The position numbers and the translations under genes are program-made. Below, piece by piece: positions 14,508 through 23,216 of a stretch of 28,211 bases of DNA. How positions within the stretch are numbered: position 1 is the first letter of the stretch; each line of letters starts with the position of its first letter. This DNA is from an uncultured Ruminococcus sp. (GTDB lineage Bacteria; Bacillota; Clostridia; Oscillospirales; Ruminococcaceae), in assembly GCA_900550695.1 (NCBI GenBank), contig URTF01000025.1, positions 1 to 28,211 on the forward strand. Reading direction: 5' to 3'. A model generated the notes under the pieces. That model did no database searches and was not told where the DNA came from. It saw nothing but the letters and a program-made list of their open reading frames with translations.

Positions 14508-15572
14508 ATGAAAATCAAAAGTATCATAGCATTATTGGCGGCTGTATCTTTACTCACTGCCTGCGGAAAGGTTTCCGAGGAAAGCAAAACAGAAATACAG
14601 ACCCCCGATGCAAGTGTGTCTGTACCGAGCGACTATGACGGAGCGGAATATTGGGATGCTGACGGGAATCCTATAACATTTGACGATACGGAAGAATCGA
14701 CAGCGGAAATAAGTGAGATCGATGATGAAATGCAATACGAAGCTTGTTCGGTCAGACCACAGTGTGCGCCGTCTTTCGGGATCGATTTTGAACTTCCGTA
14801 TGATTGGAGCTATGAAACCGCACAGACAGACGATGAACTCACAAGCAGTATCTCCGTCTATCTTAAACCCAATACCGAAGCAGATGGACGTATAATACTT
14901 GAATACACAAAAGGCGGCATTGCCTTTTGCGGCACGGGACTTCACCAAAAAGACTTTGACTTCAACGGTCATTCGGCTGTAAAAGGGACTTATGACGGTT
15001 CGGACAGGTGGGATTTCATCTTGCTGAACGATGAATTTGAGGGCTGCGCAGTTCTGAACAATGCAAATGATTGGTATGACAAATATGCAGACGAAATCGA
15101 ATATATTCTGTCAACCGTTGAGTTCATGAAATATGAAACAAGCGAATCCCATGATTCCATAATGAAATATGAAGCTTGGTCTGTCATACCTCAGTGTGCG
15201 CCGTCTTTCGGAGTTGATTTTGAACTGCCGTATGATTGGAGCTATGAATCCGTACAGACAGATGATGAACCCACAAGCAGTATCTCCGTTTATCTTAAAC
15301 CCAACTCCGAAGCAGACGGAAGTATCACACTTGAATACACAAAGGACGGCATTGAAGTCAGCGATGCTGCGCTTTCCGAAATTGAAACTGAGTTTAACGG
15401 ATACTCAGCAACAGAGGGAACTTATCTCTGTTCGGAGCAATGGGATCATATTTTTTTGAAAGGCGATTATGAAGGCTGTGCGGTTTTAAACAATACAACC
15501 GGTTGGTATGACAAATATGCAAACGAAATTGAATATATTCTGTCTACCGTTGAGTTCATAAAATACGATTAA
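14508..15572 (+). CDS. Lipoprotein with two tandem copies of an unknown ~135-residue domain
   Basis: A 354-residue surface lipoprotein of unknown function. The N-terminal signal peptide ends in the lipobox LTAC with Cys19 as the lipidation site. An acidic linker rich in Asp, Glu, Ser and Thr (20-74) follows. Residues 75-209 and 219-353 are two copies of the same domain, offset by exactly 144 residues, with shared blocks CAPSFG, DFELPYDWSYE, TSSISVYLKPN, EGCAVLNN, and WYDKYA followed by EIEYILSTVEF. Cys86/Cys230 and Cys180/Cys324 are conserved between copies; other Cys differ. The arrangement suggests an extracellular binding domain. GGAGGG precedes the ATG. It is a single gene between pflA and the pyr operon, and I do not recognise the family. 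Confidence 0.85.
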   Translation: MKIKSIIALLAAVSLLTACGKVSEESKTEIQTPDASVSVPSDYDGAEYWDADGNPITFDDTEESTAEISEIDDEMQYEACSVRPQCAPSFGIDFELPYDWSYETAQTDDELTSSISVYLKPNTEADGRIILEYTKGGIAFCGTGLHQKDFDFNGHSAVKGTYDGSDRWDFILLNDEFEGCAVLNNANDWYDKYADEIEYILSTVEFMKYETSESHDSIMKYEAWSVIPQCAPSFGVDFELPYDWSYESVQTDDEPTSSISVYLKPNSEADGSITLEYTKDGIEVSDAALSEIETEFNGYSATEGTYLCSEQWDHIFLKGDYEGCAVLNNTTGWYDKYANEIEYILSTVEFIKYD

Positions 15573-15644
15573 TTGTCGTTTTTACCATTATTTTTTATAC
15601 TTTACAGTAAAATATAAACAAAATGTAAAACAGAGAAATGTATG

Positions 15645-15673
15645 TTGACTTTTGCGCTGTTCCGTGATATAAT
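15645..15673 (+). promoter_or_regulatory. Sigma-A promoter of the pyr operon
   Basis: TTGACT (15645-15650), a 17-base spacer, then TATAAT (15668-15673). The start site is predicted near 15680, so the leader to pyrR is about 190 bases and contains the attenuator. Confidence 0.85.
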
Positions 15674-15687
15674 TTTTATTAGTTAAA

Positions 15688-15735
15688 ACCGTTACCTTTA
15701 AGGGCAATCCGGAGAGATTGACAAGGCAAGTCGGT
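15688..15735 (+). promoter_or_regulatory. PyrR binding loop (anti-antiterminator)
   Basis: The leader contains the PyrR site core AATCCGGAGAGATTGACAAGG (from 15706). It folds as nested stems: ACCG/CGGT (15688-15691 with 15732-15735), CCTT/AAGG, and AATC/GATT, closing the hexaloop CGGAGA (15710-15715), which fits the known PyrR loop consensus. PyrR with UMP should bind here and favour termination. Confidence 0.85.
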
Positions 15736-15815
15736 CATAAGCTTAATATTGAAACGGAACAAGTGTAAATACGCTATAACTGCAAGCTTTTCCGTGTAAA
15801 ACAGAGTTTATCACT

Positions 15816-15847
15816 ACCTGCCTGAATTTTCAGACAGGTATTTTTTT
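15816..15847 (+). terminator. Attenuator terminator of the pyr operon
   Basis: ACCTG-C-CTGA (15816-15825) pairs with TCAG-A-CAGGT (15830-15839), then A and seven T residues. The left arm ACCTGCCT (15816-15823) can instead pair with AGGCAAGT (15724-15731) in the PyrR loop at 7 of 8 positions, forming the antiterminator. Confidence 0.88.
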
Positions 15848-15869
15848 GTATAAAACGCGAGGTGCAGAT

Positions 15870-16406
15870 ATGGACAAGGAAAGACAGGAAAAAGCGGTCA
15901 TTCTTGACGGCTCATCTATAATTCGTGCGCTTTCGCGTATTTCCTATGAAATATTGGAGCGCAACAAGGGTTCGGAGGACATCTGCATTATTGCGATAAT
16001 GTCGGGTGGTCTGAACATTGCATCAAAAATTGCCGCAAAGATAAACGAGCTTGAGGGAACGACTGTAAAGGTCGGCGCACTCGACATCACTTCCTGCCGT
16101 GATGATGAACGCCATGCTCCCGACTGCGATAAGACAGTTATCGATTTCGACGTAACGGGCAAGAAGATAATCCTTGTTGATGATGTTATCTTTACGGGAC
16201 GAAGCGCCCGTGCTGCGATAGATGCACTTATGAAAAGAGGCCGTCCGCAGTCGATACAGCTTGCCGTTCTCGTTGACAGAGGACACAGAGAACTGCCGAT
16301 ACGTCCCGATTATGTCGGCAAAAACGTTCCGACCTCCCGTGATGAATCGGTCAAGGTGATATTTGACGGCAAGGACGGAAAAGTAGTTATTTTTGGAGAA
16401 GTTTAA
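15870..16406 (+). CDS. pyrR: PyrR, pyrimidine attenuation regulator / uracil phosphoribosyltransferase-like
   Basis: An RNA-binding regulator that, with UMP, promotes termination in pyr leaders; homologues may also have UPRTase activity. The 178 residues show the type I PRTase PRPP loop IILVDDVIFTGRSARAA (100-116) and the highly conserved C-terminal PyrR segment RPQSIQLAVLVDRGHRELPI followed by GKNVPTS. The pyrophosphate loop is unusual: where B. subtilis PyrR has KTRG, this protein has MSGG (44-47) with one residue fewer, so enzymatic activity may be altered. The ATG at 15870 follows GAGGTG (15859-15864); an earlier in-frame start lies in the terminator T run. It is the first gene of the pyr operon and controls it by feedback. 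Confidence 0.95.
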   Translation: MDKERQEKAVILDGSSIIRALSRISYEILERNKGSEDICIIAIMSGGLNIASKIAAKINELEGTTVKVGALDITSCRDDERHAPDCDKTVIDFDVTGKKIILVDDVIFTGRSARAAIDALMKRGRPQSIQLAVLVDRGHRELPIRPDYVGKNVPTSRDESVKVIFDGKDGKVVIFGEV

Positions 16407-16419
16407 AGGAGGAGAGCGC

Positions 16420-17679
16420 TTGAACCGGAGCATACTATTTAAAAATGTAAGAATTGTTGACGCAGGAACTGATACGATCGGTGATGTTCTCGTTAAGGAC
16501 GGTGTTATTGCGGAGGTCGGAAATGTTTCCGAAGCCGCTGACAGAGTTATTGAGGGAAACGGAAAGCTTGTTGTTATGCCGTCACTTTTCGATATGCATG
16601 TTCACTTCCGTGACCCCGGATTCACTCACAAGGAAGATGTTCTTACGGGTTGTGCAGCCGCACTCGCAGGCGGTGTTTCGGGCGTTGTTTGTATGCCGAA
16701 CACAAAGCCTCCTATCGACAGCAAGGAAACTGTCGATTACATCGTGAGCAAGGCTGAACCTACGGGCGTTTCGGTTTATCCCGCAGGCTGCGTTACAAAG
16801 GGTATGCTCGGAAAAGAGCTTTATGACCACTCCTCTATTGGAGTAAGAATAATTTCCGATGACGGCCGACCCGTTGAAAATGCGGAGCTTCTTCGTCAGG
16901 CTATGCTTGGATCGAATAAAAACGGAATTCTCATTGCCTCGCACTGTGAAGACCTTAACATTATCAACGGCGGCATCGTGAATGACGGAGAGGTTTCCGC
17001 AGAGCTTGGCTTAAAGGGAATGAACCGTGCTTCCGAGGACAGCATCACTGCCCGTGAGATCGCTGTTGCGATGAGCGCAGATGCGAGAATCCACATTTGC
17101 CACGTTTCAACGGTCGGAAGCCTTGACTTTATCCGTGAAGCAAAGGCAAGAGGAGTTAAGGTAACTTGTGAGACCTGTCCGCACTACTTTATGTATACGG
17201 ACGAGAAAATTCGCTCGCTCGATGCTGATTACAGAATGAATCCGCCGCTACGCACCGAAGCTGACCGTGCGGCTGTTGAGAAAGCTGTGCTTGACGGAAC
17301 TATCGACTGCATCGTTACCGACCACGCACCTCACGCAGCTGAGGAAAAGGCTGACTTCTGCAAAGCTCCGAACGGAGTTGTCGGACTTGAAACCTCGCTT
17401 GCGGCTATGCTCACGCATTTCTATCACACAGGAAAGCTTTCACTCAGCAGAATATCCGAGATGATGTCAGCAGAGCCGAGAAAGCTGCTCGGTCTGCCCG
17501 TTACAAAGCTTGAAAAGGGCGCAAAGGCTGACCTTATCCTCGTTGATACTGAAAAAGAATGGGTAGTTGAACCCGAAAAGCTTCACTCAAAATCGCACAA
17601 CACGGTTTTCAAGGGTGAAAAGTTCAAGGGTCAGAACCTTATGACGATAACAGACGGAATTATCCGCTTTGAAAGATAA
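16420..17679 (+). CDS. pyrC: Dihydroorotase (type I)
   Basis: A zinc amidohydrolase that reversibly cyclises N-carbamoyl-aspartate to dihydroorotate, the third step of UMP synthesis. The 419 residues include the metal motif DMHVHFRDPG (His60, His62), a second His-rich strand ICHVST, CPHYF, and VTDHAPH with catalytic Asp301. This layout matches the Bacillus-type enzyme. The start is a TTG at 16420 with AAAGGAGGAG (16406-16415) before it; the earlier in-frame TTG overlaps pyrR and has no such site. It begins 13 bases after pyrR and ends 15 before pyrF. Confidence 0.96.
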   Translation: MNRSILFKNVRIVDAGTDTIGDVLVKDGVIAEVGNVSEAADRVIEGNGKLVVMPSLFDMHVHFRDPGFTHKEDVLTGCAAALAGGVSGVVCMPNTKPPIDSKETVDYIVSKAEPTGVSVYPAGCVTKGMLGKELYDHSSIGVRIISDDGRPVENAELLRQAMLGSNKNGILIASHCEDLNIINGGIVNDGEVSAELGLKGMNRASEDSITAREIAVAMSADARIHICHVSTVGSLDFIREAKARGVKVTCETCPHYFMYTDEKIRSLDADYRMNPPLRTEADRAAVEKAVLDGTIDCIVTDHAPHAAEEKADFCKAPNGVVGLETSLAAMLTHFYHTGKLSLSRISEMMSAEPRKLLGLPVTKLEKGAKADLILVDTEKEWVVEPEKLHSKSHNTVFKGEKFKGQNLMTITDGIIRFER

Positions 17680-17694
17680 AAAGGAGTGTTGAAA

Positions 17695-18627
17695 ATGTCA
17701 TTTGACAGACTTATTGCAAAGATAATCGAAACGGGCAACCCTACAGTTGTGGGACTTGACCCTAAGCTTGATTATGTTCCCGAATTCATCAAGAAAAAGG
17801 CATTCGAGGAAAAGGGTGCTGACCTCAAGGGTGCGGCAAAGGCTATCCTTGAATTCAACAAGGCTATCATCGATGAGATCTACGACATCGTTCCTGCAAT
17901 CAAGCCGCAGGCAGCTTACTACGAAATGTACGGCTGGCAGGGCGTTAAAACGCTTTACAAGACAATCGAATACGCACAGAGCAAAGGTATGTTTGTCATG
18001 GTCGATGGCAAGAGAAACGATATCGGCGCAACAATGGAAGCTTACACGAACGCTTACCTCGGCAGCACGGAAGTTGACGGAGTAAAGTTTGAGGGCTTCG
18101 GTGCTGATGCGCTCACGGTAAACGGTTATCTCGGAACGGACGGCATTGCGCCCCTCACAAAGGTTTGCGCAGAGAATGACAAGGGTATCTTTGTTCTTGT
18201 CAAGACCTCCAACAAGTCCTCGGGCGAGCTTCAGGACAGAATTCTTGACGACGGCAAGACCATTTACAACACAATGGGCGAAATGTGTGAGGAATGGGGC
18301 AAGGACACAATCGGCAAGTACGGCTACTCCGCTGTCGGTGCAGTTGTCGGCGCAACATATCCCGAGCAGCTCGCAGAAATGAGAGCAAAGCTCCCGCACA
18401 CATTCTTCCTCGTTCCCGGATACGGCGCTCAGGGCGGCGGTGCAGAGGGCGTTGCAAAGGCTTTCGATGAAAAGGGTCTTGGTGCTATCGTAAACTCTTC
18501 AAGAGCTGTTATGACTGCTTACAAGAAAGAGGGCTGCGACGAAAAGGACTTCGCAAAGGCAGCAAGAAGAGAATGTATCCGTATGAGAGAGGACATCACC
18601 TCATTCGTTACTGCGCTTAAAAAATAA
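17695..18627 (+). CDS. pyrF: Orotidine 5'-phosphate decarboxylase (PyrF, long type 2 form)
   Basis: It catalyses the last step, OMP to UMP plus carbon dioxide. At 310 residues it belongs to the longer subgroup (about 270-310) rather than the 230-residue Bacillus form. Hallmarks are VVGLDPKLDYVP near the N-terminus and the catalytic charge network Asp104-x-Lys106-x-x-Asp109 in MVDGKRNDIG. VPGYGAQGG and NSSRAVM mark the phosphate site. The ATG at 17695 follows AAAGGAG; an in-frame GTG at 17686 overlaps that site. It lies between pyrC and carA; the 68-base gap to carA holds only a short GACTT/AAGTC hairpin. Confidence 0.96.
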   Translation: MSFDRLIAKIIETGNPTVVGLDPKLDYVPEFIKKKAFEEKGADLKGAAKAILEFNKAIIDEIYDIVPAIKPQAAYYEMYGWQGVKTLYKTIEYAQSKGMFVMVDGKRNDIGATMEAYTNAYLGSTEVDGVKFEGFGADALTVNGYLGTDGIAPLTKVCAENDKGIFVLVKTSNKSSGELQDRILDDGKTIYNTMGEMCEEWGKDTIGKYGYSAVGAVVGATYPEQLAEMRAKLPHTFFLVPGYGAQGGGAEGVAKAFDEKGLGAIVNSSRAVMTAYKKEGCDEKDFAKAARRECIRMREDITSFVTALKK

Positions 18628-18695
18628 AATAAGGTACTACTGACTTTATCAAGTCGGGAATTCCGTTAATACATTATAAATCGGGAGGAAAAATA

Positions 18696-19808
18696 ATGTC
18701 TTTATTCAACACAGGCGATAAAGCGTACATTATGCTTGAAAACGGAAAGATCTTTGAGGGCTGCTCTTTCGGAGCAAAGGGAACTTCTTTCGGAGAGATC
18801 GTTTTTACAACAAGCATGACCGCTTATCAGGAAACTCTCACAGACCCGAGCTACTTCGGTCAGATCGTTACACAGACATTTCCGCTCATCGGAAACTACG
18901 GTGTGAACGAGGAGGACGGAGAATCCGAAAAGTCCTACGTCAACGGCTACATTGTAAGAGAATGGTGCAACTCCCCGTCCAACTTCAGAATGACGGGCGG
19001 CATTGACGAATTTCTCGTTAAGAACAACATCATCGGCATACATTCTATCGACACAAGATGCCTTACAAGAATCATCCGTGAACACGGCGTTATGAACGGC
19101 GTTATCACAACGGAAAATGTTTACGAAAAGAAAGACGAGTTCCTCAAAAAGATCGCTGAATTCAAGATCGTGAACGCTGTTAAGTCGGTGACTATCCCCA
19201 ACAAGAAAGAATATCCTGCTGAGAACCCGACTTACAATGTTGTGCTTTATGATTTCGGCTACAAGAGAAATATCCGCCGTGAGCTTATCAACCGAGGCTG
19301 CAATGTTACCGTAGTTCCCGCTTCGACAACTGCGGAAGAAGTTATCGCAATGAAGCCTGACGGAATAATGCTTTCCAACGGCCCCGGAGATCCTGCCGAA
19401 AATGTTGAAGTTATCGCAGAGCTCAAAAAGCTCACAGCTGCGAACATTCCGATCTTCGGAATTTGTCTCGGACACCAGCTTATGGCTCTTGCGAACGGTG
19501 CTAAGACCGAAAAGCTCAAATACGGTCACAGAGGTGCAAATCAGCCTGTTATCGACCTTGATATGGACAAGACGTTCGTTACCTCCCAGAACCACGGCTA
19601 CGCTGTAATAAGCGACAGCGTTCCGTCCGAGGTCGGCACAGTCTCACACATAAATGCAAACGACAAGACCTGCGAGGGTGTTCGCTACACCGCATTCCCC
19701 TGCTTCACGGTACAGTTTCACCCCGAAGCTTGCGGCGGTCCTCTCGACACCGCTTATCTTTTCGATAAATTCATTGATCTAATTAAGAAAAACAAGGAGG
19801 ACAAGTAA
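18696..19808 (+). CDS. carA: Carbamoyl-phosphate synthase, small (glutaminase) subunit
   Basis: A class I glutamine amidotransferase subunit that hydrolyses glutamine and channels ammonia to CarB. The 370 residues comprise the CarA N-terminal domain (YIMLENGKIFEG onward) and the amidotransferase domain with nucleophile Cys257 in GICLGHQL and the His342/Glu344 dyad in QFHPEA. The oxyanion region MLSNGPGDP is present. GGGAGG (18683-18688) precedes the ATG. The stop is one base before the carB ATG, so the subunits are translationally linked. In this operon it feeds pyrimidine synthesis; arginine synthesis may share it. Confidence 0.97.
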   Translation: MSLFNTGDKAYIMLENGKIFEGCSFGAKGTSFGEIVFTTSMTAYQETLTDPSYFGQIVTQTFPLIGNYGVNEEDGESEKSYVNGYIVREWCNSPSNFRMTGGIDEFLVKNNIIGIHSIDTRCLTRIIREHGVMNGVITTENVYEKKDEFLKKIAEFKIVNAVKSVTIPNKKEYPAENPTYNVVLYDFGYKRNIRRELINRGCNVTVVPASTTAEEVIAMKPDGIMLSNGPGDPAENVEVIAELKKLTAANIPIFGICLGHQLMALANGAKTEKLKYGHRGANQPVIDLDMDKTFVTSQNHGYAVISDSVPSEVGTVSHINANDKTCEGVRYTAFPCFTVQFHPEACGGPLDTAYLFDKFIDLIKKNKEDK

Positions 19809-19809
19809 A

Positions 19810-22800
19810 ATGCCGCTTCGTAATGATATAAAAAAGGTCCTCGTTATCGGTTCGGGTCCTATCGTTATCGGTCAGGCTGCCGAATTTGACTATGCAGGCA
19901 CTCAGGCTTGCCGTGCGCTTAAGCAGGAGGGTCTTGAGGTTGTACTCATCAACTCCAACCCTGCAACAATTATGACCGATAAGGCAATGGCTGACAAGGT
20001 TTATATTGAACCGCTCACACTTGATGTTGTAAAGAAGATCATTGAGATCGAAAAGCCTGACAGCGTTCTTTCCACACTCGGCGGACAGACGGGACTTACC
20101 CTTTCCATGCAGCTTGCAGAGGAAGGCTTCCTCGAATCCCACGGTGTAAAGCTCCTCGGTGCTAACCCCGAAACCATTCACAAGGCTGAGGACAGACAGG
20201 CATTCAAGGACACTATGGAAAAGATCGGCGAGCCTTGTATCCCGTCCAAGGTCGTTGAAGAGCTTGAAGATGCTGTTGATTTCACGAACAATGTTATCGG
20301 CTACCCCGTAATTATCCGTCCTGCGTTCACACTCGGCGGCACGGGCGGCGGCATAGCAAACAATGAAGAAGAGCTTCGTGATATTGCAACGAACGGACTT
20401 CGCCTTTCCCCTATCCACCAGATACTTGTTGAAAAATGTATCTCGGGCTGGAAAGAAATTGAGTTTGAAGTTATCCGTGACCGCAAGGACAATGTTATCA
20501 CAGTCTGCTCGATGGAAAACTTCGACCCTGTCGGCGTTCACACGGGCGACTCTATCGTTATCGCACCCGCTGTAACGCTCACCGATAAGGAATATCAGAT
20601 GCTCCGTACAGCGGCTATCAATATTATTTCCGAACTTAAGGTAGAGGGCGGTTGCAACTGCCAGTTCGCACTTCACCCGACCTCATTTGAATATGCTGTT
20701 ATCGAAGTAAACCCGAGAGTTTCACGTTCTTCCGCACTCGCTTCCAAGGCAACAGGTTATCCTATCGCAAAGGTTGCAACTAAGATCGCTATCGGCTACA
20801 CTCTTGACGAGATCATCAACGCCGTAACGGGCAAGACCTATGCTTGCTTCGAACCTGCGCTCGACTACGTTGTTGTAAAGTTCCCGAAGTGGCCTTTTGA
20901 CAAGTTCGTTTACGCAAAGAGAACACTCGGCACACAGATGATGGCAACGGGCGAAGTTATGGCTATCGGTACTTCGTTCGAGCAGGCTATGATGAAAGCT
21001 GTACGTTCCATCGAACTCGGAATGGACAGCATGAACCTCAAAAAGCTTGCAAATATTCCTACAGAAGAGATAGAAAAGCTCCTTTACAATGTTGACGATG
21101 AGCGTTCATTCGTTGTATTTGAGGCTTTAAAGCGTGGAATTTCCGTTGATAAGATACATGAGATCACAAGGATCGACAACTGGTTCATCTCCAAGCTCAA
21201 AAACCTTGTTGAGCTTGAAAAATACCTTGCCGACGGCGCACTCACAGATGATAAATATGACCTTGCAAAGCGTTACGGCTACCTCGACAGCACTATTGAG
21301 CGCATAAGCGGTCAGAAATGCCCTAAGCACCGTGACTTTGTTTACAAAATGGTTGACACCTGCGCAGGTGAATTCAAGGCTGAAACACCTTACTTCTACT
21401 CGACCTACGACGAGGAGAACGAAGCACTCCAGTTCCTTGACAGGAAGAAGACCGACAAGAAAAAGATCATCGTTTTCGGTTCGGGTCCTATCAGAATCGG
21501 TCAGGGTATCGAATTCGACTACTGCTCCGTTCACTGCGTATGGGCGCTCAAAGAAATGGGCTATGAGGCTGTTATCTGCAACAACAACCCTGAAACAGTT
21601 TCCACCGACTTTGACACGGGCGACAGACTTTACTTCGACCCTCTTACAAAGGAAGATGTCGCTTCACTTATCGCAACCGAAAAGCCTGACGGCGTAGTTG
21701 TTCAGTTCGGCGGTCAGACTGCTATCAAGCTCACAAAATATCTTGATGAAATGGGCGTAAATATTCTCGGTACTTCCGCTGACAGCATCGACGCTGCAGA
21801 GGACAGAGAGCGTTTTGATGAACTCCTCAACAAGTGCGGAATCCCACGTCCCGCAGGTCATACTGTAATGAACGTTGATGAAGCTCTTGCTGCTGCCGAA
21901 AGCCTCGGCTACCCCGTTCTTATGCGTCCTTCCTACGTTCTCGGCGGTCAGAATATGATAATCGCACACTCCGATCAGGATATCATCGAATATATGGCTA
22001 TCATCACAAGAGGCGGACTCGAAAACCCTGTTCTTATTGATAAGTATATGATGGGCAAGGAAGTTGAAGTTGACGCTATCTGCGATGGTACTGACTATCT
22101 TATCCCCGGTATTATGGAGCATATCGAACGTGCAGGTATCCACTCGGGCGACTCTATCTCCGTTTACCCTGCAATGACGCTCACAAAGAAAATCCGTGAA
22201 ACTATCATCGACTACACAAGAAAGCTTGCATTTGAGCTTAAGGTTATCGGTCTTGTAAATATTCAGTATGTTGTTTACAACAATGAAGTTTACGTTATCG
22301 AGGTTAACCCCCGTTCGTCCAGAACAGTTCCATACATTTCAAAGGTAACGGGCGTTCCTATGGTCGATATCGCAACAAAGATAATGCTCGGCGAGACACT
22401 CAAACAGCAGGGCTATGAAAGCGGTCTTTACAGAGAGGCTGAATATATAGCTGTCAAAGTTCCTGTTTTCAGCTTTGCAAAGCTCCACGATGTTGATACT
22501 GCACTCGGACCTGAGATGAAGTCTACGGGTGAATGTCTTGGTATCGCTCACAACTTTGAGGACGCTCTTTACAAGGGACTTGTCGGCGCAGGCTATGACC
22601 TCACCAAGAAAACCGGCGGCGGTGTTCTCATTACCGTTCGTGATACCGACAAGCAGGAGATCCTCTACGTTGCCGAAAAATTCGAGCGACTTGGCTTCAC
22701 GCTTTATGCAACGAGCGGAACTGCTTCGATACTCAACAGAAATATGATCGCAGCGAACGTTGTCCGCAAAGCCTCCGAAGAAGGTCCGAACGTTATGGAT

Positions 22801-23010
22801 CTCCTCGACAGCGGCAAGATCGACTACGTTATCTCGACCTCCGCAAAGGGCAGACTTCCTGCTCTCGACAGCGTAAAGATTCGCCGTAAGACGGTCGAGC
22901 GTTCTATCTGCTGCCTTACAGCTATCGACACCGCAAACGCTGTTGCTGATATTCTTGCAATGGGCAAGGACATTGACGACATTGAAATGGTCGATATCAC
23001 AAAGATTTAA
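19810..23010 (+). CDS. carB: Carbamoyl-phosphate synthase, large subunit
   Basis: It makes carbamoyl phosphate from bicarbonate, ammonia delivered by CarA and two ATP. The 1066 residues contain two homologous ATP-grasp synthetase units (about 1-400 and 550-930). Each opens with the same motif: VLVIGSGPIVIGQAAEFDYAG and IIVFGSGPIRIGQGIEFDYCS. A central oligomerisation region lies between them, and a C-terminal allosteric domain (about 931-1066) follows, where UMP or ornithine usually acts. Length and motif order match E. coli CarB. The ribosome binding site GGAGG lies within the end of carA. No frameshift is present. Confidence 0.98.
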   Translation: MPLRNDIKKVLVIGSGPIVIGQAAEFDYAGTQACRALKQEGLEVVLINSNPATIMTDKAMADKVYIEPLTLDVVKKIIEIEKPDSVLSTLGGQTGLTLSMQLAEEGFLESHGVKLLGANPETIHKAEDRQAFKDTMEKIGEPCIPSKVVEELEDAVDFTNNVIGYPVIIRPAFTLGGTGGGIANNEEELRDIATNGLRLSPIHQILVEKCISGWKEIEFEVIRDRKDNVITVCSMENFDPVGVHTGDSIVIAPAVTLTDKEYQMLRTAAINIISELKVEGGCNCQFALHPTSFEYAVIEVNPRVSRSSALASKATGYPIAKVATKIAIGYTLDEIINAVTGKTYACFEPALDYVVVKFPKWPFDKFVYAKRTLGTQMMATGEVMAIGTSFEQAMMKAVRSIELGMDSMNLKKLANIPTEEIEKLLYNVDDERSFVVFEALKRGISVDKIHEITRIDNWFISKLKNLVELEKYLADGALTDDKYDLAKRYGYLDSTIERISGQKCPKHRDFVYKMVDTCAGEFKAETPYFYSTYDEENEALQFLDRKKTDKKKIIVFGSGPIRIGQGIEFDYCSVHCVWALKEMGYEAVICNNNPETVSTDFDTGDRLYFDPLTKEDVASLIATEKPDGVVVQFGGQTAIKLTKYLDEMGVNILGTSADSIDAAEDRERFDELLNKCGIPRPAGHTVMNVDEALAAAESLGYPVLMRPSYVLGGQNMIIAHSDQDIIEYMAIITRGGLENPVLIDKYMMGKEVEVDAICDGTDYLIPGIMEHIERAGIHSGDSISVYPAMTLTKKIRETIIDYTRKLAFELKVIGLVNIQYVVYNNEVYVIEVNPRSSRTVPYISKVTGVPMVDIATKIMLGETLKQQGYESGLYREAEYIAVKVPVFSFAKLHDVDTALGPEMKSTGECLGIAHNFEDALYKGLVGAGYDLTKKTGGGVLITVRDTDKQEILYVAEKFERLGFTLYATSGTASILNRNMIAANVVRKASEEGPNVMDLLDSGKIDYVISTSAKGRLPALDSVKIRRKTVERSICCLTAIDTANAVADILAMGKDIDDIEMVDITKI

Positions 23011-23216
23011 GCGGGGAACGCCCTGCGGCGGATCTGCGCCATCGCTTCACTTCGTTCCGCTTTGTTCACAGCAAGGGTCAGTTTGTATCTGCGGAAGAAG
23101 GTTTGGCATATATCCGCTGAATTATAATCAAAAACGCAGCCTGCCCATAAACGGACAGGCTCGTTTGGGATAAGTTCAAATTACAGAAATACCGACATAG
23201 TTAAGGGGGAAAAATT
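23011..23216 (+). other. Intergenic region after carB with a hairpin
   Basis: No gene is seen. The first ~60 bases are GC-rich for an intergenic stretch and contain GGCG-gatctg-CGCC. A hairpin AGCCTG...CAGGCT (23138-23161) follows but is trailed only by TCGTTT, so it is at best a weak terminator or processing signal. AAGGGGG before 23217 is the next gene's binding site. Confidence 0.5.

Noticed and set aside
18702..19595. Long minus-strand frames opposite carA, carB, pyrF and pyrD
   Set aside because: These are shadows of highly biased codon use; the sense-strand proteins are complete and certain.
23011..23100. GC-rich stretch after carB as a small RNA gene or gene remnant
   Set aside because: No promoter, terminator or convincing fold was seen, and no open frame with a binding site.
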